A DNA stretch of 55,462 nucleotides from Bacteroidales bacterium (GTDB taxonomy: Bacteria; Bacteroidota; Bacteroidia; Bacteroidales; P3), in NCBI GenBank assembly GCA_017524785.1, contig JAFXUY010000114.1:1-55462 (forward strand), given 5' to 3'. Below the pieces are notes generated by a model, which was not told where the DNA came from, ran no database searches, and was given only the letters and a program-made list of their open reading frames with translations. Position 1 is the stretch's first letter; every line of letters begins with the position of its first letter. A program made the position numbers and the translations under genes. Positions 32,697 through 40,549 of this stretch are shown one piece after another.

Positions 32697-33823
32697 TGCG
32701 CATTGCCATCAACACAAGGCTCATGCTTAAAGGCAAAATGGACGGCATCGGCTGGTTCGCCGCCGAGACCTCTATCCGTATGGCCAAAGCACACCCTGAA
32801 CACACGTTCTACTTTCTCTTCGACCGCAAGCCGGCCCAGGAGTTCCTTGCCGCACCAAACATAGTGCCCGTGGTGCTGTGTCCGCAGGCACGGCATCCTG
32901 TGCTGTGGTACCTGTTCTTTGAATGGGCGGTGCCATTGGCATTGAAGAAATATAAGATTGATCTTTATGTGTCGCCCGACGGAATGATGCCGCTGCATCC
33001 GAAGGTGCCGACGTTGACTGTGATTCATGACCTCAACTTTGAGCACTCGAACGATAATCTCCAGTCGTCGCATCAGCGCTATATGACGCATTGGTTCCCA
33101 AAATTTGCACACAATGCCACCAGAATTGCCACTGTGTCGGAATACTCGAAACACGACATTGCCGCCACGTATGGTGTCGACAAAGAAAAAATTGATGTGG
33201 TTTATGACGGCGCCCACGATCGCTACCGCCCGCATACCGAAGCCGAAAAAGAAACAATCCGCCAACGATACACCGATGGCTGCCCATATATTATTTTTGT
33301 CAGCACCATCTTGAAACGCAAAAACCTAGCCAATCTACTGCTGGCATTCGACAAGCTAAAGGGCATGGAATCAAGCAATCTCAAGCTTGTCGTGGTGGGT
33401 AGCAAAGTATGGTGGCAGGACGAACTTGCCACTGCCTACGACAACATGCAGCACAAATCTGATGTGATTATGCCCGGCCGGGTAGAGCCAGACGACCTTG
33501 CCGGCTTGGTATCCGCATCCGAAGCCCTGGTCTATCCATCATACTTTGAGGGATTTGGCATACCCATACTTGAAGCCATGTATGCCGAAACGGCAGTGAT
33601 TTGCTCGCATACCACTTCGATGCCCGAGGTTGGAGGCGATGCCGTGCTATACATTGACCCCTCATCACCAGACGACATAGCACATGCTATCAGCATATTA
33701 CGCAAAAACAATATGCGGACTGACCTCATCAACAAAGGCCGTATACAGAGGGCGAAGTTCAGCTGGGAACATACAGCCACACTATTGTGGGATAGCATAT
33801 TAAGAACCATAGAGCAACAATGA
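32696..33823 (+). CDS. Glycosyltransferase family 4
   Basis: The 375-residue GT-B enzyme has MRIAINTRLM at the start, a VIHDLNFEHS segment near 108-117, and VSEYSKHDI typical of mannosyl/rhamnosyl transferases. Its C-terminal donor site is PSYFEGFGIPILEAMYAE with the Glu-x7-Glu arrangement. It is well away from the main polysaccharide locus and starts within the purN stop (TAATG). The OmpA-family gene starts inside its last codon. It probably glycosylates an envelope component; acceptor and donor are unknown. Confidence 0.9.
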   Translation: MRIAINTRLMLKGKMDGIGWFAAETSIRMAKAHPEHTFYFLFDRKPAQEFLAAPNIVPVVLCPQARHPVLWYLFFEWAVPLALKKYKIDLYVSPDGMMPLHPKVPTLTVIHDLNFEHSNDNLQSSHQRYMTHWFPKFAHNATRIATVSEYSKHDIAATYGVDKEKIDVVYDGAHDRYRPHTEAEKETIRQRYTDGCPYIIFVSTILKRKNLANLLLAFDKLKGMESSNLKLVVVGSKVWWQDELATAYDNMQHKSDVIMPGRVEPDDLAGLVSASEALVYPSYFEGFGIPILEAMYAETAVICSHTTSMPEVGGDAVLYIDPSSPDDIAHAISILRKNNMRTDLINKGRIQRAKFSWEHTATLLWDSILRTIEQQ

Positions 33824-34956
33824 TACGTCGTTGGACAACCATAGCAAGCCTGTTATTGCTGCTACATGCCGGGAAAACCTTTGCGCAGACAGCTGATAAC
33901 ATGGTATATAACCCTTCTTTTGAAGAGTACCGCCGTTGCCCACAACGTATAGATGCCCTAGGTGTGATGACAGCCGTGGATGCATGGTGGCAGCCCACGG
34001 CGGGCAGTAGCGACTACTTCAACGCCTGTGGTGGACGCGATTGTCAGGTACCGCGCAACAAAATGGGGTTCCAAGACGCCCACGACGGTGAAGCATATTG
34101 CGGTATATACTGTTCACAAGAGCATTACCGCGAATACCTACAGACAGAGCTGCGGACTCCCCTACTGGCCGGTCATCGCTACCGTGTAAGTTTCTGGGTC
34201 TGCCTGGCGGACAAATCGCCCCATGCAGTGGCCACGATAGGTGCTCTGCTCACTACAGAACGGTTGGAAGACAGCACATGGGATGTGCTAATGGAACGTG
34301 AAATAACCGACTACAATGAGAACAAGTCACAGTCGATAGCAGTTTATCTCACGCCACAGGTAATCAACAATAAAGACAGCGTCCTTTCCGACATGCGAAA
34401 GTGGATTGAGGTTAGCGGTGAGTTCACAGCTGAAGGAGGCGAACGTTTCCTGACCATTGGCAACTTTGCCTCATTCAACCACTCTAACGTGCACACCACC
34501 AATAGTGTGAATGCCATCCTTCAAGGTGCTTACTATTATGTGGACGACGTAGCCGTCATGCCATTAGACTCTACTGAAATCAGCATTGAAAGTTCAGATA
34601 CACCTGCCGTAGGTGATGTCGTGCCCATGTGGAACATTTTCTTTGCCACCAGCGAAAGCGAGGTATTGCCACAATCATACAACGAGCTACGTCGCCTACA
34701 GGAATTGCTGGAGGCAAATCCCTCGATGAAGATTGAGTTGCGCGGCCACACCGACAACCAGGGAACCGTCGAGTTCAACCTTCGCCTTTCTGTTGACCGT
34801 GCCAAATCGGTAGCCGACTACCTTGCGGAGCATGGAATTGACCGACGGAGAATGACATTTACGGGCTTCGGTAAGTCGCAGCCTGTTGACACAAACGACA
34901 CTCCCGAGGGACGTAGTCGCAATCGCCGCGTTGAATACCGAGTGCTATCTAAATAA
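33820..34956 (+). CDS. OmpA-family protein with N-terminal beta-sandwich domain
   Basis: The 378-residue protein has a signal peptide cut after GKTFA and a Cys-containing beta-rich domain starting MVYNPSFEEYRRCP, a pattern shared by Bacteroidetes OmpA-type surface proteins (VxNPSFE-E-CP). A complete OmpA domain follows near 265-378 with RGHTDNQG (peptidoglycan-contact Asp), LSVDRAKSV and the final RNRRVEYRV. It should attach the outer membrane to peptidoglycan. It overlaps the glycosyltransferase by 4 nt and ends before a bidirectional terminator. Confidence 0.88.
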   Translation: MIRRWTTIASLLLLLHAGKTFAQTADNMVYNPSFEEYRRCPQRIDALGVMTAVDAWWQPTAGSSDYFNACGGRDCQVPRNKMGFQDAHDGEAYCGIYCSQEHYREYLQTELRTPLLAGHRYRVSFWVCLADKSPHAVATIGALLTTERLEDSTWDVLMEREITDYNENKSQSIAVYLTPQVINNKDSVLSDMRKWIEVSGEFTAEGGERFLTIGNFASFNHSNVHTTNSVNAILQGAYYYVDDVAVMPLDSTEISIESSDTPAVGDVVPMWNIFFATSESEVLPQSYNELRRLQELLEANPSMKIELRGHTDNQGTVEFNLRLSVDRAKSVADYLAEHGIDRRRMTFTGFGKSQPVDTNDTPEGRSRNRRVEYRVLSK

Positions 34957-34978
34957 TATTGATATATACAATAAATAA

Positions 34979-35006
34979 AGCGGGCTCCCTTTGCAGGAAG
35001 CCCGCT
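34979..35006. terminator. Bidirectional terminator
   Basis: Stem AGCGGGCT / AGCCCGCT with a 12-nt loop that can extend the stem by a CC/GG pair. It is flanked by an A-rich left and T-rich right side, between two convergent OmpA-family genes. Confidence 0.85.
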
Positions 35007-35028
35007 CATTTTGCTATTCCCTAATTAA

Positions 35029-36288
35029 TTAGTCAATCACACGGTAGAAGCTGACGCGACGGTTGAGGGCATACTGGATGTCGCCGAAGGCAACGCTCTT
35101 ACCCTTATAGTCGGTCTGGATGCGGTCCTCAGCAATGCCATACTTCTTGACAAGGAGGCGCTTGACCTCGTTGGCACGCTTTTCGGAGAGCTTCATGTTG
35201 TACTGGTCGCTGCCAGTGTAGTCAGCAAAACCAACAACCATGATCTTCACGTCGCCGTTGTCTTTCAGCACACGGGCAACTGCTTTGACCTTGTCCATCT
35301 CTTCATCGGAGACCTGCCAAGCATTCACGTCATACTGCACCGAGAAGGGCATGGCGTAGAAGTTGAGCTGGTCGGCCTTGATCTGGTCGATAACGGCCTG
35401 CAGGCTGTCGGAGGCAGCATTGTTGACCTTCTGACCCTGGTTGGCCATGGCCTCGGCGAGCTGATCCTCGAGCTCGGCGATACGGTTCTCAAGTTTCTTC
35501 TCATTGTTGCGCGAGCTGACAACCTGGGTCTCGAGGTTGTTGACCTGGGTGTTCAGGGCACCGAAGTTCTCCTGGGTCAGCATAGCCTTCTGAGCGGCGA
35601 TAGCCTGGTCAGCGGCGGTGACACCGAAGCAGTAGAAGTAACCAAGACGGAAGATACGGTTGGTGTGGTGCAGGGCCGACGAGAAGAACAGCGAGGGGCT
35701 AGGAGCATCGCCGTTGATGTCGTAACCATACTCAAAGAAGAGGTGGTGAGGATCACCAAAGCGATAGCTCATACCAAGACCGCCGTCAAGGGTAATACCC
35801 CATGCGCCAAAGTCAATGAGAGAATTCTCATCGTTGGCAGAGATACCGAGACCACCACCAGCATAAATGTAGAGGTTGAAGCGGCGATCAGGATCATAAC
35901 CCTTCAGGGCGTTATTGAGGGAGAAGAGAATGTCGAGAGTGAGGGTACGATGTTTGTCCATCTCGTAGGTTACACCGTCAACATCACCTTCGCGAACCGA
36001 ACCGAGGGTACCATAAGCGAAACGGAGACGCCAGTCGAAGGCGTGGTTCAGTTTCTGCTGGGCAAAGATGTCAACACCAAGGTTGGTGGACACGCGCCAC
36101 AGTTCAGGGGTAAAAGCGATGGGACCCATTGCAGCCTGGTTGTTGAGGGTGAGAGCACCACCAATCGACCAGTTGCTCCAGAAGCCATAGTGAGGATACT
36201 CAGGCTTGCCGGTGTTCTGTGCAATTGCACTGGAGGATGCCACGAGGAGTGACATCACAACAAGAAATTTGAATACTTTTTTCATCAT
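35029..36288 (-). CDS. Major outer-membrane protein, OmpA family with coiled coil
   Basis: The 419-residue protein has a signal peptide cut after SSAIA. A beta-barrel covers about 25-230 (WSNWSIGGALTLNNQ, FNLYIYAGGGLGIS, LFFEYGYDINGD, RLGYFYCFGV). A coiled coil lies near 240-290 with VNNLETQV and RIAELEDQLAEAM, and an OmpA domain at about 300-419 with VVGFADYTGS, MKLSEKRANEV and NRRVSFYR. It resembles the abundant Bacteroidetes OmpA porin-like protein. A perfect -7 box lies 64 nt upstream. Codon use is strongly biased to GGT/GCC/AAG-type codons, as for a highly expressed gene. Confidence 0.92.
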   Translation of the reverse strand: MMKKVFKFLVVMSLLVASSSAIAQNTGKPEYPHYGFWSNWSIGGALTLNNQAAMGPIAFTPELWRVSTNLGVDIFAQQKLNHAFDWRLRFAYGTLGSVREGDVDGVTYEMDKHRTLTLDILFSLNNALKGYDPDRRFNLYIYAGGGLGISANDENSLIDFGAWGITLDGGLGMSYRFGDPHHLFFEYGYDINGDAPSPSLFFSSALHHTNRIFRLGYFYCFGVTAADQAIAAQKAMLTQENFGALNTQVNNLETQVVSSRNNEKKLENRIAELEDQLAEAMANQGQKVNNAASDSLQAVIDQIKADQLNFYAMPFSVQYDVNAWQVSDEEMDKVKAVARVLKDNGDVKIMVVGFADYTGSDQYNMKLSEKRANEVKRLLVKKYGIAEDRIQTDYKGKSVAFGDIQYALNRRVSFYRVID

Positions 36289-36351
36289 TTTTTATTTTTC
36301 TGTTATTATTTTCTTATTATTATCAAGCCTACTACGGGCATGATTTGGGTG

Positions 36352-36359
36352 CAAAAGTA
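36352..36359 (-). promoter_or_regulatory. Promoter -7 box of OmpA-family gene
   Basis: TACTTTTG on the minus strand fits TAnnTTTG exactly and is followed by CACCC. It leaves a 5' UTR of about 55-60 nt before the ATG at 36288. Confidence 0.7.
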
Positions 36360-36432
36360 CAAATATTTTTCAATACGCATAAAATATTTTTTTCCCACTT
36401 ACGTTAATTTGAAGAAAATATTGCAGTTACGA

Positions 36433-36463
36433 TTGAAAATTTTTTCATAACTTGCTAATTTTG
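36433..36463 (+). promoter_or_regulatory. pgi promoter
   Basis: TTG (36433-36435), a 20-nt spacer and TAATTTTG (36456-36463) match the Bacteroidetes -33/-7 arrangement. The start codon is 40 nt downstream. Confidence 0.7.
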
Positions 36464-36503
36464 GCCTTGAAATACAAACAATTTATCAACAAATAATCTC
36501 AAA

Positions 36504-37811
36504 ATGGAGCACATTGAAGTTAACATTAAGCATGTTTTCGATCATGTATCGGAAAATGAATTAGATGCACTTCTTCCGGAGGTTCTGGAAGCCAAACGCC
36601 ATCTGTTGAATGGCGACGCCGCAGGCAACGATTTCCTGGGCTGGGTAAACCTGCCCGAGGAAATTGACCCCAAAATGCTGGCAAAACTGAAGTCCGACGT
36701 GCAACGCCTTGCCGGAAAGAGCCGCCTGATGGTAGTGATCGGCATCGGCGGTTCGTACCTTGGCGCACGCATGGTTATAGAAGCATTGCAGTCGGAGTTC
36801 GCCTCTATGCAACCTGGCAAAGCCCCGTATGTCATCTATGCTGGACACACCCTTGGCGAAGACTACTACAACCAGCTGCTGGGCCTGTTGGAGAAGGAGG
36901 ACTACAGCGTCGCCGTAATATCGAAGAGCGGCACTACCACCGAGCCTGCCGTTGCCTTCCGTATCGTAAAGGCCCACTTGGAGCACAAGTACGGCCATGA
37001 CGAGGCCGCCAAACGCATAGTCGCCATCACCGATGCCCGTCGTGGTGCCCTGCACGAAATCGCCGTCCAGGAAGGCTACCCAATGTACGTCATTCCTGAC
37101 AATGTTGGCGGCCGCTTCTCGGTGCTAACACCAGTGGGTCTGCTGCCTATCGCCATGTCAGGGTACGACATAGACAAGCTGCTGGAAGGAGCCCGCGACA
37201 TGCGCAAACTTTGCATAGCCGACGACACCCTCGAAGGCAATCCTGCCCTTATGTATGCCGCTGTGCGTAATGCACTGTACCGCAAAGGAAAGAAAGTGGA
37301 GATGCTGGTGAGCTGCCTGCCCAACCTGCGCTATCTTGCCGAATGGTGGAAACAGCTCTACGGCGAAAGCGAAGGCAAAGATGGCAAAGGCCTGCTGCCA
37401 CACAGCTTGAGCATCACCACCGACCTTCACTCAATGGGCCAGTATGTGCAGGATGGCGAACGCCTGATGATGGAGACCATGCTCCGTGTACGTCGCCCCA
37501 ACGCCACGGTTGCAGTGCCGCGCGACGAGCAGAACCTCGATGGAATAAACTACCTCTGCGGCAAGAGCCTGACCGAAATCAACGACTGCGCTGCTGAAGG
37601 AACCATCGAAGCACACGTGTCGGGTGGCGTGCCCGTAGTCGAGCTGACGGTCGAACGTGTCGACGAATACACACTGGGTCAATTGATATACTTCTTCGAA
37701 TTTGCATGCGGCGTGAGCGGATACACTCTAGGCGTGAACCCCTTCGACCAACCCGGCGTCGAAGCCTACAAGAAAAACATGTTCCGCCTGCTCGGCAAAC
37801 CCGGCTTCTAA
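36504..37811 (+). CDS. pgi: Glucose-6-phosphate isomerase
   Basis: The 435-residue enzyme interconverts glucose-6-phosphate and fructose-6-phosphate. Motifs seen are VVIGIGGSYLGARM, SVAVISKSGTTTEPAVAFR, the family signature DNVGGRFSVLTPVGLLPIA, LHSMGQYVQDG and the C-terminal GVNPFDQPGVEAYKKNMF with the catalytic Lys region. The length is that of the short bacterial form, about 450 residues, rather than the 550-residue enterobacterial one. It is transcribed alone from its own promoter. Confidence 0.97.
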   Translation: MEHIEVNIKHVFDHVSENELDALLPEVLEAKRHLLNGDAAGNDFLGWVNLPEEIDPKMLAKLKSDVQRLAGKSRLMVVIGIGGSYLGARMVIEALQSEFASMQPGKAPYVIYAGHTLGEDYYNQLLGLLEKEDYSVAVISKSGTTTEPAVAFRIVKAHLEHKYGHDEAAKRIVAITDARRGALHEIAVQEGYPMYVIPDNVGGRFSVLTPVGLLPIAMSGYDIDKLLEGARDMRKLCIADDTLEGNPALMYAAVRNALYRKGKKVEMLVSCLPNLRYLAEWWKQLYGESEGKDGKGLLPHSLSITTDLHSMGQYVQDGERLMMETMLRVRRPNATVAVPRDEQNLDGINYLCGKSLTEINDCAAEGTIEAHVSGGVPVVELTVERVDEYTLGQLIYFFEFACGVSGYTLGVNPFDQPGVEAYKKNMFRLLGKPGF

Positions 37812-37847
37812 TCAGCCAACACCTTATATTATAAAACACAACCCCAT

Positions 37848-37877
37848 CTTCTCCGTCGGATTTAATCCGCGGGGAAG
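37848..37877. terminator. Possible hairpin terminator between pgi and ssb
   Basis: CTTCTCC-(GT)-CGGAT-TTA-ATCCG-(C)-GGGGAAG can form a bulged stem of 12 pairs in the gap between these convergent genes. The flanking T-run is weak, so termination is uncertain. Confidence 0.45.
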
Positions 37878-37921
37878 GTGAGGATTCCTTATTTTGCAAT
37901 TTCGCCGCCGACCGAGATTTG

Positions 37922-38350
37922 TCAGAAGGGCAAATCTCCAATCGGTTCGGTATCGGAATTCAGTATATCGATGAGGGGGTTGTTGCGGTTGCCGTCTTCG
38001 TTCTGCTGACGTTTTGAAAGAAGCAGCAGGTTGTCGGCGACCACCTCGGTGACATGTCTCTTGTTACCCTCTTTGTCCTCCCACGTACGACTCTGGAGTC
38101 GACCTTCTACATATATTTGGGAGCCCTTGGTAAGTATGCGCTCGGCCACATCTGCCAGTCCACGCCAGCACACAATGTTGTGCCATTCGGTTATTTCTAC
38201 GCGCTCGTTCTCACGATTGCGGCGGTATTCAGTAGTGGCTAAAGGGAATGATGCTTTTTTTACGGGAGTTGCACCGTCGGACGGAAAGGTTACCACATCG
38301 GGGAGTTTGCCCACATTTCCTACCAGGATTACTTTGTTTACTCCAGTCAT
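37922..38350 (-). CDS. ssb: Single-stranded DNA-binding protein
   Basis: The 142-residue protein coats single-stranded DNA in replication and repair. It has the OB-fold core (VNKVILVGNVGKLPDVV, FPLATTEYRR, EWHNIVCWRGLADVAE, KGSQIYVEGRLQSRTWED), a short linker and the acidic GDLPF tip that recruits partner proteins, here DLPF instead of the usual DDIPF. It is monocistronic, with a candidate -7 box 65 nt upstream. Confidence 0.96.
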   Translation of the reverse strand: MTGVNKVILVGNVGKLPDVVTFPSDGATPVKKASFPLATTEYRRNRENERVEITEWHNIVCWRGLADVAERILTKGSQIYVEGRLQSRTWEDKEGNKRHVTEVVADNLLLLSKRQQNEDGNRNNPLIDILNSDTEPIGDLPF

Positions 38351-38414
38351 ACTTTGTCGTTTTTTCGTTGATACGTGTAACTTTTAGTTGTCAAAAAATT
38401 AGAATGCGAAATTA

Positions 38415-38422
38415 CAAAAATA
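38415..38422 (-). promoter_or_regulatory. ssb promoter -7 box
   Basis: TATTTTTG on the minus strand is a perfect TAnnTTTG box, 65 nt before the ssb ATG. A -33 element is not clear. Confidence 0.5.
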
Positions 38423-38573
38423 ATTCAAATTAGCCAAATAATTATATTCCCAGCGCCTATAACTATCTGAAAAAACTATGTTAAATGCCCAAAAACGGAT
38501 TTACACAACATATTAGTAAACAACATTTTGCAATTAATAAAATGTTAAATAAATTTAAAAACATTCATCGGGA

Positions 38574-38614
38574 GGCAAAATATTTTGCCAGTATGAAAAA
38601 AGGTAGTACTTTTG
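38574..38614 (+). promoter_or_regulatory. rpmB-rpsU promoter with palindrome over the -33 element
   Basis: TTTG (38584-38587), a 19-nt spacer and TACTTTTG (38607-38614) form an exact Bacteroidetes promoter. The 16-bp perfect palindrome GGCAAAATATTTTGCC (38574-38589) covers the -33 TTTG, where a bound regulator would compete with the sigma factor. Confidence 0.8.
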
Positions 38615-38667
38615 CACCTCGTTTTGACGAAAAAATAACGTAATAAAACAACAAAAATTATACTACA

Positions 38668-38907
38668 ATGTCAAAGAAATGTGAAATCACCGGTAAGAAA
38701 GTAATCGTGGGCAACAACGTGTCGCACTCCCGTATCCACACCAAACGCACCTTCGCCCCCAACCTGCAGACCAAGAAATTCTACATCCCCGAAGAGGATA
38801 TGTGGATCACCCTGAAGGTCTCTGCCAAAGGCATGCGCATCATCAACAAGAAGGGTATCATCGCTGCCCTCAATGACGCTGCCGCCCAGGGTCACCTGAT
38901 GTTCTAA
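38668..38907 (+). CDS. rpmB: 50S ribosomal protein L28
   Basis: The 79-residue basic protein is bL28 of the large ribosomal subunit: MSKKCEITGKKVIVGNNVSH, the RTFAPNLQ segment and the LKVSAKGMRIINKKGI end are characteristic. It begins 54 nt after a strong -7 box and shares the message with rpsU 63 nt downstream. There is no Shine-Dalgarno sequence before its ATG. The L33 gene that often follows L28 in bacteria is not here. Confidence 0.97.
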   Translation: MSKKCEITGKKVIVGNNVSHSRIHTKRTFAPNLQTKKFYIPEEDMWITLKVSAKGMRIINKKGIIAALNDAAAQGHLMF

Positions 38908-38952
38908 CACAGAAGACAACAAGTCTTAAATAAATTAGTATTAACCCTTAAC

Positions 38953-38963
38953 AAGAAAGAGGT
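38953..38963 (+). promoter_or_regulatory. Shine-Dalgarno-like ribosome binding site of rpsU
   Basis: AAGAAAGAGGT ends 7 nt before the rpsU ATG; GAGGT is complementary to the 16S anti-SD. Other genes here lack such a site. Confidence 0.7.
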
Positions 38964-38970
38964 ATTAACA

Positions 38971-39168
38971 ATGATCGTAGTTCCCATTAAAGAAGGTGAA
39001 AACCTTGAGAGAGCTCTGAAGAAGCTGAAACGCAAATTCGACAAAACCGGTGTGGTGAAAGAGATGCGCCGTCGTCAGCAGTTCACCAAACCCAGCGTCA
39101 TCAACCGCGAGAAGCATCTTAAGGCCATCTACGTCCAGCACCTGCGTCAGCAAGAGCTCGACAAGTAA
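38971..39168 (+). CDS. rpsU: 30S ribosomal protein S21
   Basis: The 65-residue protein matches bS21: MIVVPIKEGENLERALKKLK, RKFDKTGVVKEMRRRQQF, then KPSVINREKHLKAIY. bS21 sits near the 3' end of 16S rRNA. In Flavobacterium it helps hide the anti-Shine-Dalgarno sequence, and its own mRNA carries a strong SD so that ribosomes lacking bS21 make more of it. A good SD-like site precedes this ATG too, so the same feedback is likely. A strong palindromic terminator follows. Confidence 0.95.
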   Translation: MIVVPIKEGENLERALKKLKRKFDKTGVVKEMRRRQQFTKPSVINREKHLKAIYVQHLRQQELDK

Positions 39169-39215
39169 GCCTGAGCATGGAGCTCCCGCATTAGGAGCAA
39201 CGCCATTGAAAAAGA

Positions 39216-39247
39216 AATCCCCTGCAACCAGCTGGTTGCAGGGGATT
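39216..39247. terminator. Palindromic bidirectional terminator (copy 1 of a repeated element)
   Basis: A perfect 32-bp dyad, AATCCCCTGCAACCAG and its exact complement, is flanked by GAAAAAGA on the left and CTTTTAT on the right. It separates rpsU from the convergent reductase gene. A near-identical element lies at 43277-43310. Confidence 0.93.
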
Positions 39248-39268
39248 CTTTTATCCTTTACTTTCCCA

Positions 39269-40495
39269 TCATTTTCCAAACACCTCTTTGGCACGGTCCA
39301 TCTGCGTGGGGATGTCGACACCGAATGGGCAGCGGCTGAGGCAAGAACCACAATGGGTGCACTCGCCAGCGTGATGCGACAGGGCGTCATATTGTGCCTG
39401 CAGTTCGGGGTTGAGACCGTCACGCTCGGCTTTGTCGAGCAACTCGTTGACCTTGGCGATGGGGATACCCACCGAGCAGGGCGAGCAATGGTTGCAGTAG
39501 GTGCAGTCGCCACCCTTGTCGGCAGCGGCACGCGGTCCCACATTCGAGTAATCCTTTTCGGCCTCGGAGGCATGGAGCCAATGGAGGTCGCGCTTCAGCT
39601 CGTCAAGGTTGTCTATGCCCAGAATACAGGTGCTTATGCACGGCTTGGCCAGGCAGTAGGCAATGCACTGTTCTGGTGTGTAGGCCACGCCCAGCGGCGA
39701 TGTTTTCTCGTCGAGCAGACGGCCGCCGCCGCCAAAAGTCTTCATCACCGTGATGCCGATGTTGTGCGTGGCACAGTAGTCGTATAGCTCAACTCTCACG
39801 GGATCTATGCCGCCTTGCAGGTTCTCCATGGCGCCTTTATCCCACGGAATGGCGCCGCCGCGCAGACGGTCGAAAGCAGGATTGAGCGAGAACATGATAA
39901 CCTCTATCCAGCCGCATTTGGCAGCACGCAGGGCCACCTCGGCATTGTGGCTGCTTACGCCGATGTGCTTGATTTTACCTTCCTGCTTCAGCTGGAACAC
40001 ATAGTCCAGAAAGGGGCTTCCGTCAAGCTCGTCCCACTCCTCATGGCTGTCGGTGATGTGAATCATACCCACCTCGATATGGTCGGTGCCAAGGCGGGCC
40101 AGCAGGTCTTCGAAGCCCGCTTTCGTCTCTTCAACATCGCGGGTGCGGGTGTGCTGCCCGTCCTTGTAAATGGTGCCGATATGGCCCTGGATGATCATCT
40201 CGTCGCGTCTGCCCTGCAAGGCATAGCCGATATTGGAGCGCGTCTTGGGGTTGGCATCGTAGATGTCGATATAATTCATGCCGCTGTCGAGAGCCATGGT
40301 CATCAATTCGAGCGACGCAGCGCTGTCAAGCTTCTCGAAGCCACCGCAGCCTATGCTAATCTCGCTTACCATCAAGCCCGTGTTGCCCAATGGACGGAAC
40401 TGCATGTCGGACTTCTTCTCCTGCTGCTGACGGCAGCCTACGGACACAAAGCATAGCGCCGCAGCTGCAAAAATAGCTAATAAGGTCTTCTTCAT
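39269..40495 (-). CDS. Aldo/keto reductase family protein with Fe-S motifs and lipoprotein signal
   Basis: The 408-residue protein begins with a lipoprotein signal (FAAAALCFVSVGC, Cys21) and then an AKR barrel starting MQFRPLGNTGLMVSEISIG. It belongs to the subfamily in which the classical Tyr and Lys are replaced (YIDIYDANPKTRSNIG, IIQGHIG), while a His remains in GMIHITDS. The C-terminus has ferredoxin-like cysteines: CTYCNHCSPC near 333-342 and CTHCGSCLSRCPFG near 382-395. Electron transfer with a 4Fe-4S cluster is likely. A lipoprotein signal on an iron-sulfur reductase is odd. If the Met at residue 31 were the start, the protein would be cytoplasmic. Confidence 0.88.
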   Translation of the reverse strand: MKKTLLAIFAAAALCFVSVGCRQQQEKKSDMQFRPLGNTGLMVSEISIGCGGFEKLDSAASLELMTMALDSGMNYIDIYDANPKTRSNIGYALQGRRDEMIIQGHIGTIYKDGQHTRTRDVEETKAGFEDLLARLGTDHIEVGMIHITDSHEEWDELDGSPFLDYVFQLKQEGKIKHIGVSSHNAEVALRAAKCGWIEVIMFSLNPAFDRLRGGAIPWDKGAMENLQGGIDPVRVELYDYCATHNIGITVMKTFGGGGRLLDEKTSPLGVAYTPEQCIAYCLAKPCISTCILGIDNLDELKRDLHWLHASEAEKDYSNVGPRAAADKGGDCTYCNHCSPCSVGIPIAKVNELLDKAERDGLNPELQAQYDALSHHAGECTHCGSCLSRCPFGVDIPTQMDRAKEVFGK

Positions 40496-40531
40496 TGTGT
40501 TATAATATTAATTCATATATAATTCCGCTTG

Positions 40532-40539
40532 CAAAGATA
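40532..40539 (-). promoter_or_regulatory. Promoter -7 box of aldo/keto reductase gene
   Basis: TATCTTTG on the minus strand, followed by CAAGC, is a perfect TAnnTTTG box 37 nt upstream of the ATG at 40495. Its presence supports the longer start with the lipoprotein signal. Confidence 0.65.
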
Positions 40540-40549
40540 CGAAAAAACA

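Larger units (their letters stand above)
38351..38667. other. 317-nt divergent intergenic region, ssb and rpmB promoters
   Basis: AT-rich DNA with the ssb -7 box (38415-38422, -) and the rpmB promoter with an overlapping palindrome (38574-38614, +). No ORF or structured RNA is recognisable. Confidence 0.6.
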
